A DNA stretch of 52,408 bases. Origin: Gammaproteobacteria bacterium. GTDB lineage: Bacteria > Pseudomonadota > Gammaproteobacteria > Pseudomonadales > Azotimanducaceae. Under the pieces are notes generated by a model that saw nothing but the letters and a program-made list of their open reading frames with translations, did not search any database and had not been told where the DNA came from. The stretch covers positions 1 to 52,408 of the forward strand of contig VXUA01000061.1 of NCBI GenBank assembly GCA_009837185.1. Direction: 5' to 3'. Shown here one piece after another: positions 26,164-34,495 of this stretch. The translations under genes and the position numbers were made by a program. Within the stretch, counting starts at the first letter, position 1. Every line of letters begins with the position of its first letter.

Positions 26164-27546
26164 TTAACCCATCAAAATGTCGTTTAGAACATCCAGTGCG
26201 CTGCTGAGCGTAGGGACGTAAGACACTTCGACTCCTGCGAAAGGTTTCTTCGCTTTGTTCGCTAGTGGGACTATCGCGCGCGTAAAACCGTGTTTTTGTA
26301 CCTCGCGCAGACGTTCTTGCCCGTTGGGTACTGGACGTATTTCACCAGTGAGTCCTAATTCACCAAACACAACCAGATCGTGAGGTAGCGCGCGATTTCT
26401 GAAACTGGAATAAACTGCGATCAAAGTCGCTAAGTCTACCGCGGTCTCCGCCACCTTGATACCGCCAGTGACGTTGGCGAACACGTCTTGATCTGCTAAC
26501 GAGATTCCACAGTGCCGGTGCATGATCGCTAAGTGCATCGCCAATCGTTGAGTGTCTAGACCTACCGAAACTCGACGAGGATACCCCCCTTGTACGTCGT
26601 CTACTAGTGCCTGAATTTCAACCAGAAGCGGGCGCGTGCCCTCCCAAGTAACAGTTACCACGCTACCGGCCGTTGGTTCTGTAGTACGTTCTAAGAAAAT
26701 CGCCGAGGGATTCGCGACCTCTCGCAACCCACGGTCTGTCATGGCAAACACACCAAGCTCGTTCACAGCACCAAACCGGTTCTTAATACCGCGCAGCGTA
26801 CGAAAACGACTACCAATCGGAGCTTCCAACATCACAAAACAATCAATCATGTGCTCCAGAACTTTAGGACCAGCGAGATTTCCTTCCTTGGTCACATGTC
26901 CGACAAGTACGAAGATCGTGCCGGTCTGTTTTGCTAATTGTGTCAGCTGGGACGCACATTCTCGGACCTGGCTGACACTCCCAGGGACACTTTCAATCTC
27001 ATCCGAATACATCACTTGGATAGAGTCAATAACGACGACCGCAGGTTTAGTGCGTTCCACTAGGGCAATCACTTGTCCGACATCCGTAAGTGTAGCTAGT
27101 TGAACTTCACGGTCCGAAATCCCGAGACGTATAGCACGACTCGCGATCTGCTGAATAGACTCTTCTCCACTAACGTAGACGCACCCCAAGTCGCGAGCTA
27201 TCTCGCTTGCCATCTGTATCAGCAACGTCGACTTCCCAGCACCGGGCTCGCCACCTATAAGTACCACTGATCCCGGTACTAAACCGCCACCTAAAACACG
27301 GTCGAGTTCCTGAATCCGGGTGAGAATTCTTGGGCTCGATTCAAGCTTGACTTCAGCTAGTCGAGTGATCTCAGTTGTACTGCCGGAAAAACCAGCTCCT
27401 GACGTTCCGCCTGACTTCTTTTGTTTTTGCGAAACCCTGACTTCTTCCAAGCAATTCCACTCTCCACACGTAGCACACTGTCCCTGCCATTTAGGATAAG
27501 AAGCACCACATTCACGACAGGCAAAAAGGACTTTTGTCTTTACCAT
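26164..27546 (-). CDS. radA: DNA repair protein RadA
   Basis: A 460-residue RecA-related ATPase that acts as a branch-migration helicase in homologous recombination. The N-terminal C4 zinc finger uses C10, C13, C24 and C27 (ACRECG and CATCGEW). The Walker A motif is GGEPGAGKST, the RadA-specific KNRFG motif is present (GIKNRFGAVNELG), and a C-terminal Lon-protease-like domain begins near TVTWEGTRPLLVEIQALVDD. Length is standard (E. coli 460). It is convergent with poly-TonB copy B, 51 bp away, and stands downstream of the autotransporter gene on the same strand. Confidence 0.95.
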   Translation of the reverse strand: MVKTKVLFACRECGASYPKWQGQCATCGEWNCLEEVRVSQKQKKSGGTSGAGFSGSTTEITRLAEVKLESSPRILTRIQELDRVLGGGLVPGSVVLIGGEPGAGKSTLLIQMASEIARDLGCVYVSGEESIQQIASRAIRLGISDREVQLATLTDVGQVIALVERTKPAVVVIDSIQVMYSDEIESVPGSVSQVRECASQLTQLAKQTGTIFVLVGHVTKEGNLAGPKVLEHMIDCFVMLEAPIGSRFRTLRGIKNRFGAVNELGVFAMTDRGLREVANPSAIFLERTTEPTAGSVVTVTWEGTRPLLVEIQALVDDVQGGYPRRVSVGLDTQRLAMHLAIMHRHCGISLADQDVFANVTGGIKVAETAVDLATLIAVYSSFRNRALPHDLVVFGELGLTGEIRPVPNGQERLREVQKHGFTRAIVPLANKAKKPFAGVEVSYVPTLSSALDVLNDILMG

Positions 27547-27714
27547 GCTAGTGTCTCTTCCTACTCTTTCGTCATCGTTTTTGAAAGAGTTCGAGGAATC
27601 GTATTTACTTCTACTGGCTTGTCAGAATTACAACACCGTGCAAGTTCGGTTCAGTCGCTGAACAAGAAACAAAGACGTTCTCCCGATTACAACACATTCA
27701 CCGTCAACCAGTAA

Positions 27715-29325
27715 TCACCACCGCAACGTGCCCCGAAGCTCGATGCTGTGATGAGGTGATCGATGAATACTTTCTTGTCTTCCAATCTGCAGTCCGGCAT
27801 TGAAACCTTGTGTCGATCGGAACTGTAAGCCCACTCGCATAACGCGGAATTTGTTATCGTGATCGGTACCTCGGTAGGAAGTCCACAAACCAAGCCCGTC
27901 TGGTTTGCTAAAGTCGTAACGAACTGCGGCATGTATCCATGGAGACGTTGACATAAGACTCTCGCGCTGATTCGGTAGCCGTTCAGCACTAAATGACCTC
28001 AACGATTCGCTTTCGAGATCTCGATTCGCAATGCCCCACGAAGAACCAAGAGACATCGAAAGTCCGTGGCCCTCGCTACTCGGTTGGAGCGCGATCATGC
28101 CTCTAAAGCTCCAATCTTCAAAATCATCAACATCCGAGTGCGTGAGTAAGGTTTGGGAGTTGAGCTTAAGTACCATCCGACCCGCCGAATATCCCAATCC
28201 TGCACCAATCTCAAGTCCATTTCCTGTAGTTCCGTCTCCGCCGTCAATCCTCCAACCAGCTTCGATCGAAGGGGTGATGACCGCCGCCGATTTGAGTGTT
28301 CGTGCGTGCAGACCCTTCAACGAAACCCGATGTCGGGACGCGTCTAAACTTGTTTGTTCTAGACTGACGCCTTCATCAACTTCTGCGCTTGTGAAGGCTG
28401 ACTGACTGTTCAACTTGATGCTGGTAGTGCCTCCTTTGATAAGGTTCTCACTGGACATCAAAGACAGATCGATACCCGCGGCGATCATAGTCTGCGACAG
28501 ATCGCTAGCCTGGGAGTTCGTTGATTCGGTGAACTCAACCTCACCCCAACCAAAACCGGCTGCAGCCCACAACCGAGCATTGTCTGCCATCTGCCATCCC
28601 AGATAGGGATTGATGCTCGAGATCGAAGTTGAGAGTTCCCCCATTGCTGATTCTGGATCTTCATAGTCCACCGTCCCGCTAGCCAAGGTCATCGACACTC
28701 CGCCAACTAAGTCGTCCCCGACCTTACGATCAATACCAATGTTAGCACTGGTCACATTGCCGTCGTAGCCCATGACTTCCACGTTCTCATCAGAGAGCTT
28801 GCGGTAGTCGGCGTTCGCCCAAAGCGTAAAGTGACTGAGGAAACCGTTGCCGCCATGCGCTGCATTCAGAGGGAGCACGAAGTACGATCCTTCGGACAGC
28901 CAATTGGATAAAAACGAACCATCCCGCCTCCCGAATATAGCATTGGCTAACGTAGATGTACCACCTAGTCTGAAAACTGTAGAAGGAGAAGCACTCGAGT
29001 CTAAAGTCACTTGCTCGATACGGTCAGAGATGGCATCAACAATACTTGCAGTCATAGTTCGCAGGACTTGGGGAAGCACGGTTTGAACAACTTTGTTTTG
29101 GCGTATCGTAACAACTGCTGGATCAGTTAGATAAAAGCCAGATCCAACGATGTAGTTCGATGGGATGACGCTTCCGTCTTGTCGTCTAACCGTCCCTGTA
29201 AACTCGCGCGCATACCCCACCTTCGGGGTATCGGCACTATCCGTGTCAATAGTAGGATCGTCGAAGTAATATCGTACGAATCCTCCTTCGGGACCACTCT
29301 TCGCGGCATCGATGACTTGAGGCAA
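27715..29325 (-). CDS. Autotransporter-type beta-barrel part of a frameshifted Cache/autotransporter protein
   Basis: A 536-residue open frame whose first codon is TTG. The first 80 or so residues complete a second Cache-like sensor domain begun in the previous frame (LPQVIDAAKSGPEGGFVRYYF). Then comes a linker and, from about residue 160, an outer-membrane beta-barrel rich in alternating strands (NGFLSHFTLWANADYRKLSD, then ATAGFGWGE-like strands) ending in RGTLRW, an aromatic C-terminus as expected for barrel insertion. The pattern fits the autotransporter domain superfamily. By itself it lacks a signal peptide, so it is functional only if joined to the upstream frame. It is the 3' part of one original gene of about 907 codons. 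Confidence 0.7.
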   Translation of the reverse strand: MPQVIDAAKSGPEGGFVRYYFDDPTIDTDSADTPKVGYAREFTGTVRRQDGSVIPSNYIVGSGFYLTDPAVVTIRQNKVVQTVLPQVLRTMTASIVDAISDRIEQVTLDSSASPSTVFRLGGTSTLANAIFGRRDGSFLSNWLSEGSYFVLPLNAAHGGNGFLSHFTLWANADYRKLSDENVEVMGYDGNVTSANIGIDRKVGDDLVGGVSMTLASGTVDYEDPESAMGELSTSISSINPYLGWQMADNARLWAAAGFGWGEVEFTESTNSQASDLSQTMIAAGIDLSLMSSENLIKGGTTSIKLNSQSAFTSAEVDEGVSLEQTSLDASRHRVSLKGLHARTLKSAAVITPSIEAGWRIDGGDGTTGNGLEIGAGLGYSAGRMVLKLNSQTLLTHSDVDDFEDWSFRGMIALQPSSEGHGLSMSLGSSWGIANRDLESESLRSFSAERLPNQRESLMSTSPWIHAAVRYDFSKPDGLGLWTSYRGTDHDNKFRVMRVGLQFRSTQGFNAGLQIGRQESIHRSPHHSIELRGTLRW

Positions 29326-30440
29326 ATCAACTCGCCGGTCACGGCGTCTCGAACCGTCGCAATCAGCGGTCGAAATTCAAACCGGTTCGGATTCGCACCG
29401 TGAAAGAAAATGATGTTGCTCCTGAGATCCAGTATGTAAATGTACACTGACCCTTGTCGCCAAGGTCCATTCGGATCTCGCATAGCAACTTTCGCTACCG
29501 AACCAAGAATACCATCTCGAGTATCTCTCTGCGCTTCGACAAAGTAATTTCCAGCTTCGATAACAAATTGCTTCAACGTCTCTCGATCAACCACATCACT
29601 AGCAGTAACACTTGGGTTGCCGTAATCTACAACTTCGTCGACCACGTGTGAAGCATTTAAGTCAAATCCACCAAGTACTATTAAAGGAATCTGAAACGCC
29701 CGTCCGACATAGACTGCTACATACCCTTTAGCACCAGGACTTCCTGGCCGCACGCCTGGTATGGGGGTGGTAGCATCGAAAGCTGCATCTTGTTCTTTTG
29801 CCAAAGTGACAAGGATTGATCGGCGAGCTTTTGCCACGGTGTCAGGATCAGAAGATCTCAGGTCTGCTATGTCTTGGCGGGAGACTCCTAGCTGCGTGTA
29901 AATTGTCCCCAGTATAGCGGGATTAAGCAGCCGCCCTGAAAGCGTCATGTCCTTGGTGTGAAATACCACTCGCCCGAACGGAGTCATAAGAATGGGATAG
30001 ACGGAATCCGTGCGCCAGGGTCCTTCGTCCTCTCTTAGGACACATCCGAAATAAGCAATTTGTGTGATACTAGTAACTGTCAAAGAGTAGTTTTTAAACC
30101 GATCACGCGTCAGTCGTGTGAAATCTCCCAATTTAGATTCGTCGGCAACGACTTCTTGCGCAGTCACCTCTGGATCTTCAACAGGATCAGTGTCTGGTGG
30201 GACAGGACACTCATTTTCTGTTTGAGCTACAACCGAGTGGCTAACACACAACACCCCTACCAACAAAAGCCAAGCAGCAATAAGTTTCTTTGATGTACCT
30301 ACCAATTTCCATGCTGACGACGGATTGGACGATTTGCAACACTCTCTGTCAAGTAGAAAACGCCTCTGCGACGACGCGTTGACTAGGTGCTGGTTGCTTT
30401 GCAAATGCCGTGAGATTTCAGGTTGAAGATTCCAGGTCAT
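29127..30440 (-). CDS. N-terminal Cache-like part of the frameshifted surface protein
   Basis: A 437-residue frame, of which about the first 371 residues are genuine. A long N-terminal extension (residues 1 to 50) precedes a hydrophobic signal segment KKLIAAWLLLVGVLCVSHSV, similar in plan to the extended signal peptides of large autotransporters. Starting at the TTG at 30305 is an alternative. Two Cache-like units follow: one with EGPWRTDSVYPILM and GRVVFHTKDM, the other with NGPWRQGSVYIYILD and IIFFHGANPN. After GELI at about 29327 this frame leaves the family, runs antisense-like for about 65 codons and stops at 29127. The protein is best read joined to the frame that begins at 29325. Confidence 0.65.
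   Translation of the reverse strand: MTWNLQPEISRHLQSNQHLVNASSQRRFLLDRECCKSSNPSSAWKLVGTSKKLIAAWLLLVGVLCVSHSVVAQTENECPVPPDTDPVEDPEVTAQEVVADESKLGDFTRLTRDRFKNYSLTVTSITQIAYFGCVLREDEGPWRTDSVYPILMTPFGRVVFHTKDMTLSGRLLNPAILGTIYTQLGVSRQDIADLRSSDPDTVAKARRSILVTLAKEQDAAFDATTPIPGVRPGSPGAKGYVAVYVGRAFQIPLIVLGGFDLNASHVVDEVVDYGNPSVTASDVVDRETLKQFVIEAGNYFVEAQRDTRDGILGSVAKVAMRDPNGPWRQGSVYIYILDLRSNIIFFHGANPNRFEFRPLIATVRDAVTGELICLKSSMPRRVVPKEDSYDITSTILLLTRIVPIPRRWGMRASLQGRLDDKTEASSHRTTSLDLAFI
29324..29326 (-). other. Frameshift point between the two Cache/autotransporter frames
   Basis: On the minus strand GAG TTG ATT TGC CTC AAG. Adding one T to the T run (AAA in the plus strand at 29324-29326) would read E-L-I-L-P-Q-V-I-D-A-A-K through both frames without interruption. 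So one base appears lost, either in nature or in the read data. No classical slippery heptamer is visible. Confidence 0.65.
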
Positions 30441-30778
30441 AAGTTCTATTCCTACAAACTGATGAGTTACTGTCTACGCACGCTACTAAAAAACAGGTAC
30501 GGGACGGATTGATGAGAAAAATCTCATTCTAGTCAAACTGCCCAACAGGACCGAAGAAAATCAACCCAACGTATTGCGTCAATACACTCGTCTAAGCAGT
30601 TTTGTGCTTACAGTTTCATTGGATCTAGTTGGATTTTTACAAGTTCAACACGGACCTCGAATCCCCAAGACTCTATTGTGAAAGTCTGATGTTTCTACCA
30701 GCAAGTTGCTGAAGATGACACGAGACTGCCGAAGAGGTCTAGCACGAACGTAGTAGTAGTCCTCAGATTTCTCGGAAT
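30441..30778. other. Intergenic region between dnaB and the Cache/autotransporter gene
   Basis: 338 bp without a gene I can support on either strand. It must hold the promoter of the leftward Cache/autotransporter gene and the end of the dnaB transcript. The only structure I see is a perfect 6-bp hairpin with a 4-base loop (ATGAGA AAAA TCTCAT, 30512 to 30527). Confidence 0.5.
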
Positions 30779-32320
30779 TTAGAGTGGTGGTTCATCATCT
30801 TCCAGATCTTCGTCGTCGATAAGTTCCTCATCCTCTTCATATGGAGTCTTAGTGAGCCCATCATTTTTGTCGTACTGAACGGATGCTCGAAAAGCTGTTT
30901 CACCTTCGTTCGAAAACTTCATGAGATGATCTTGAAAGTCAAGTGTTAGGTCTCCTCTAGGACCGTTACGGTGTTTTCCGACAATGATTTCCGCTTTTCC
31001 TTTCTGTGCCGAATACTCGTCATAGACTTCGTCTCTGTAAATAAAGAGGATCAAGTCGGCGTCTTGTTCAATTTCACCGCTATCGCGAAGATCTGCCATT
31101 CGAGGTCGCTTGTTTTCCCGATTTTCGACGTTTCTATTGAGTTGTGCAACACTAACGACTGGAATCTTGAATTCCTTCGCGAGTGCTTTTAAACCACGCG
31201 AAATTTCACCGAGTTCGATTACTCGACTGGTGCGTTCACGTGAAGGTTTGACCAATTGCATGTAGTCCACCACTACCATGGACAACCTGTTATTCGAATC
31301 TTTATTCTCATCACGAAGTTCGCGATTAATTCGACGAATCTGAGACATCATGTCTTCCAATGTAATATTTGGGCGATCAACGATGAAAAACTGAACCTTC
31401 GACAGACTAAGACGAGCACTCTCCAGTTGCTGCCAATCTTGTGTTGTCAGATCCTTCCCGCGATCAAGCTTTCCATGCGACACTCCTGCGACGGCCGAGA
31501 GCATTCGCCGAATTAGTTGCTCGCGATCTTGTTCCAACGAGAAAAACAAAATCGGTTTCTGTGAACTCAACAGGATGTTCGTACAAATATTGAGTGCTAG
31601 TGCGGTTTTTCCCATACTCGGTCGTGCCGCTATGATGATCAAGTCATTGTCTCGAAAGCCGGCTGTGAGTTTGTCTAATCGTTCAAAACCTGTCTCGAGA
31701 CCCGGGATGTAGCCATCGTGTTCAGCGAGTGTCTTTATGTAACCGACAGCATCGTCGATTCTTTCGTTTAATTTAACGACTATGTCTTCGTCGTCGCGTT
31801 GTTCGCCCACTTTCAGGACCTTAGTTTCCGATTCGGTTAACAGTTCGTCAACTGTTCTATCTTGAGGGTGCGTCGCGATTAACCGAATCTGCTGTGAAAC
31901 ATGCACGAGCTCTCGTCGGATCGCAGTCGCGCGAACGAGCTCTTTGTAGTCGAGTAGCCTGTTCTTATCAAAAAGCGTCTCCTCGATTTCCATCAGGTAG
32001 TTCTGCCCCCCAACTTTCCCAAACAGATCGGAGTCTCTTAACGCGCCACTAACGCTTATGGGATCTAATGACTTGTTTTGTTCCGCAAGCAATCGCATCG
32101 TGGCGAAAATTCGTCGATGTTTGTGATCGGAAAAGTCAACTTCGTGAATAAGGCCGGTGAGTCGATCCCAAGCACTGTCTTCTTTCATCAAACAAGCCAA
32201 GATGGCTCGTTCAGCATCTTGATTAGTTAGTGCTTCGTGTAGCCTTACAGGTTGTGAGTCGTCCACATCATCGTATTCAGCTCGCGAACCATAAATTTCG
32301 TCGTTGGAGTCAGATTGCAT
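30779..32320 (-). CDS. dnaB: Replicative DNA helicase DnaB
   Basis: A 513-residue hexameric 5'-3' helicase that unwinds the replication fork. The N-terminal domain begins near EALTNQDAERAILACLMKED. The C-terminal RecA-like motor has Walker A ARPSMGKTALALN, Walker B MVVVDYMQLV, and the DnaB motif SRGLKALAKEFKIPVVSVAQ. There is no intein. The C-terminus has an unusually acidic tail (YEEDEELIDDEDLEDDEPPL), longer than in E. coli (471 residues in total). It follows rplI in the conserved rpsF-rpsR-rplI-dnaB order, 172 bp downstream. alr, often next, is absent. Confidence 0.95.
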   Translation of the reverse strand: MQSDSNDEIYGSRAEYDDVDDSQPVRLHEALTNQDAERAILACLMKEDSAWDRLTGLIHEVDFSDHKHRRIFATMRLLAEQNKSLDPISVSGALRDSDLFGKVGGQNYLMEIEETLFDKNRLLDYKELVRATAIRRELVHVSQQIRLIATHPQDRTVDELLTESETKVLKVGEQRDDEDIVVKLNERIDDAVGYIKTLAEHDGYIPGLETGFERLDKLTAGFRDNDLIIIAARPSMGKTALALNICTNILLSSQKPILFFSLEQDREQLIRRMLSAVAGVSHGKLDRGKDLTTQDWQQLESARLSLSKVQFFIVDRPNITLEDMMSQIRRINRELRDENKDSNNRLSMVVVDYMQLVKPSRERTSRVIELGEISRGLKALAKEFKIPVVSVAQLNRNVENRENKRPRMADLRDSGEIEQDADLILFIYRDEVYDEYSAQKGKAEIIVGKHRNGPRGDLTLDFQDHLMKFSNEGETAFRASVQYDKNDGLTKTPYEEDEELIDDEDLEDDEPPL

Positions 32321-32492
32321 TTATGTCGTTTCCGGGAGAAGTTTTCACAGATTCAGAATGATATTACACAGCAAAAACTGGTCCAGCACTAGCTGAACGA
32401 CCGAGATTCAAACAAAATTCACCGATCGAACGGAAATCGGTTCAGTTTCGACGGATAACTGAGTGGAAAAGTCTTAGTTAGAAATTGGAAAA

Positions 32493-32939
32493 CTATGTTG
32501 GAGCGACAATCACATGAATGGTACGGGACACATCTGCGTGAACCTGAATATCTACATCAAACTCTCCGATTTCACGGATCGGTCCAAGTGGCATCTTGAT
32601 TTCACTCTTGTTGACTTCAATACCGAGGTTTTCAAGGGCGCGAGAGATTTCTACTGGACCTACGGAGCCGTATAGTCGTCCTTCGCCTAATGCCCGTTGA
32701 AGGATCGTGACTTCGAGATCTTCTAATTGCGCTGCACGTTTTTCTGCGCCTTCTAATTTCTCGATCGCTTGCGCGCGCAATTCTTCCTCTCTGTCCGCAA
32801 AGATCTTACGATTTTCTGGAGTGGCCTTCAGTGCCAATCCCTGAGGGATTAAGTAGTTTCGAGCGAAGCCGTTCTTTACCTTTACTTCGTCGCCAATATC
32901 GCCGAGGTTAGTCACTCTATCAAGTAGTAGAACATTCAT
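32493..32939 (-). CDS. rplI: Ribosomal protein bL9
   Basis: 148 residues from the ATG at 32939 (MNVLLLDRVTNLGDIGDEV), with a GAGAGA ribosome site just upstream. The longer frame to 33035 would only add sequence overlapping rpsR. The N-terminal rRNA-binding domain (VKVKNGFARNYLIPQGLA) is followed by the long connecting helix and the C-terminal domain (GPVEISRALENLGIEVNKSE). Length matches E. coli bL9 (149). It binds 23S rRNA domain V and reaches out of the L1 stalk base. Third gene of the rpsF-rpsR-rplI operon. Confidence 0.96.
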   Translation of the reverse strand: MNVLLLDRVTNLGDIGDEVKVKNGFARNYLIPQGLALKATPENRKIFADREEELRAQAIEKLEGAEKRAAQLEDLEVTILQRALGEGRLYGSVGPVEISRALENLGIEVNKSEIKMPLGPIREIGEFDVDIQVHADVSRTIHVIVAPT

Positions 32940-32952
32940 GATGGTCTCTCTT

Positions 32953-33177
32953 TTAGTGCTGGTCTGTGTACGGTAAAAGCGCGAGGTACCGAGCGCGTTT
33001 AATTGCCCTTGCCAATTGGCGTTGGTAACGGGCACTTGTACCCATCATGCGGGCAGGTGTAATTTTCCCAGTCTCTCCAATATACTGCTTGAGCGTCTCG
33101 AGATCTTTGTAGTCAATTTCTTTCACGCCCTCAGCGGTGAATCGGCATGTACGGCGACGTCTAACGTTTCTGATCAT
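32953..33177 (-). CDS. rpsR: Ribosomal protein bS18
   Basis: 74 residues: [20 protein letters not shown], then [20 protein letters not shown] and the C-terminal [13 protein letters not shown], all typical of bS18, which forms a heterodimer with bS6 on the 30S platform. The start codon overlaps the end of rpsF (4 bp). priB, which lies between rpsF and rpsR in enteric bacteria, is missing. Confidence 0.96.
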   Translation of the reverse strand: MIRNVRRRRTCRFTAEGVKEIDYKDLETLKQYIGETGKITPARMMGTSARYQRQLARAIKRARYLALLPYTDQH

Positions 33178-33827
33178 TCCGCTTTCTCCTCTGTCTCTTC
33201 TTTTTCCTCTTGCTCAGTTCCTTCGTCTGCTTCCTCTTCCGCTACATCATCCTGAGTCTGTTCATTGGTACTAGTCTCTTCTTCAGCGACTGGTTCTGCG
33301 TCATCTTCTGGAGGGGGTTCTTCCGCGTCGTCGGCTTCCGGTTCCGGTGTTTCGGGTTCACCTTCGCGTTCGTCTTCAGCGTCAGTCGACGCGTCCATTT
33401 CGGCTTCGTCAGCTCCATCTTCGGTTTCTTCGTCGCGGGCTCGTTGGCGGGCGGCCATGTCTTCTTCGCGCTGTCGCTCGCGCTCACGCTCTCGCTCTTG
33501 TTCTCTCAGCTCGGCCGCGTATAGTTTCGACATCTCAGTGACAGCTTCTTTTCTCGACAGAATCAAGTTCCGTAGTACAGCGTCGTTGAAACGAAACGAA
33601 CTCTCAAGTTCCGCAAGCGTATCAGCGGGCACTTCAATATTCAAGAGTACATAGTGCCCCTTATGAATTTTTGCGATCGGATAGGCTAGCTGTCGACGAC
33701 CCCAGTCTTCACACCGATGGATCGCACCACCATCCCGTTCGATCATAGCTTTGTATCGTTCAATCATTCCCGGCACCTGCTCTGATTGGTCTGGGTGAAC
33801 GATGAACACAATTTCGTAGTGTCGCAT
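33174..33827 (-). CDS. rpsF: Ribosomal protein bS6 with a long acidic C-terminal extension
   Basis: 217 residues from the ATG at 33827 ([18 protein letters not shown]). Residues 1 to about 100 are a standard bS6: the four-stranded sheet with [16 protein letters not shown] and [14 protein letters not shown], which binds bS18 and 16S rRNA. The remaining 115 or so residues start with a charged helix ([16 protein letters not shown]) and then form an almost purely Glu/Asp/Pro/Ala/Thr tail ending [12 protein letters not shown]. coli bS6 has 131 to 135 residues with a short tail to which RimK adds glutamates. I chose 33827 over the upstream start because it gives the normal N-terminus and has a GGGAA ribosome site. 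Confidence 0.93.
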   Translation of the reverse strand: MRHYEIVFIVHPDQSEQVPGMIERYKAMIERDGGAIHRCEDWGRRQLAYPIAKIHKGHYVLLNIEVPADTLAELESSFRFNDAVLRNLILSRKEAVTEMSKLYAAELREQERERERERQREEDMAARQRARDEETEDGADEAEMDASTDAEDEREGEPETPEPEADDAEEPPPEDDAEPVAEEETSTNEQTQDDVAEEEADEGTEQEEKEETEEKAE

Positions 33828-34132
33828 GGATTGTTCCCTATGGCAAAAGTCTCCGACCACAAGTCGAGTCGTGAAACAAGGAGTGAGTTAAAGGCGCAGT
33901 TAGTTAACCGCGAAGAGTCGATATTTTACGAAATCCAGTGTCGTGCGGTATCGGCAAGGATCAAAATTCTTTGGCTACAACTAAGGTAGCACTGTCCCAT
34001 CGATTAGTGCCGTATTGCGTTCCAATTCAAACACTGACTCGAGTATGAGGTATGGCGTTGAGGGATACAAATTTTTTGATGGCTCTAAGATGTTTTGAAA
34101 TTTGTTTGGGTTCACTAATGTGCACTGCGGAA
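33828..34132. other. Upstream region of the rpsF operon
   Basis: About 305 bp with no supportable gene. It must hold the rpsF promoter and leader. Many gammaproteobacterial leaders here carry a CCG-containing structure bound by the S6-S18 complex. I could not identify it with confidence by eye. Confidence 0.4.
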
Positions 34133-34495
34133 TCATTCTGAGTCCCCTCCTTCCACGGTGTCTTCTCGTTTTACAGCTTGATCAATATGGAAGCTGGGTT
34201 GATCAATGTCGAAGCTGGCCTGGGCGACAAACCAGTGTGAGTTGTCAACTCGATGTCGTATGGTTCCAACCAATATGTGGTTTTCTACGAGCACATCCGG
34301 GTATGAATTACAAGCCTCGAGAAGTGAATTCAGAGGGGAAATTGACTCTTGAAGTTGATTAATGGGCACAAGTTTGTCATTGGTTGTTGTGACTTCATCA
34401 GACCCTAACGGAATGAAGAGGGATAAGGTATTGTCTCTAATCATGGGATAGAAATTCTGCCTCAATACGTTGGCTTTGCTATCTACCTCGGTCAT
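34133..34495 (-). CDS. Unknown protein coupled to the restriction endonuclease gene
   Basis: A 120-residue protein (MTEVDSKANVLRQNF) starting at an ATG that shares one base with the stop codon of the upstream endonuclease gene (TAATG). This tight coupling argues that it is a real third gene of the restriction locus. I do not recognise it. It is mixed alpha/beta with an acidic C-terminal end (REDTVEGGDSE) and no visible membrane segment, zinc motif or helix-turn-helix. It could be a second subunit, a specificity or control partner, or a C-terminal piece of the endonuclease. All of these are guesses from position. Confidence 0.5.
   Translation of the reverse strand: MTEVDSKANVLRQNFYPMIRDNTLSLFIPLGSDEVTTTNDKLVPINQLQESISPLNSLLEACNSYPDVLVENHILVGTIRHRVDNSHWFVAQASFDIDQPSFHIDQAVKREDTVEGGDSE

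Noticed and set aside
29127-29325. Overlapping pair of genuine genes at 29127-29325
   Set aside because: The C-terminal 65 or so codons of the upstream frame have no family features, while the other frame continues the Cache unit. A frameshift explains the overlap better.
33210-33654. Plus-strand frames opposite rpsF, rich in Ser or Phe
   Set aside because: They are mirrors of the Glu/Asp codon repeats of the bS6 tail.
33828-34132. S6-S18 leader RNA element
   Set aside because: A leader of this kind is expected here, but I could not build a convincing structure with the conserved CCG by eye, so I do not annotate it.
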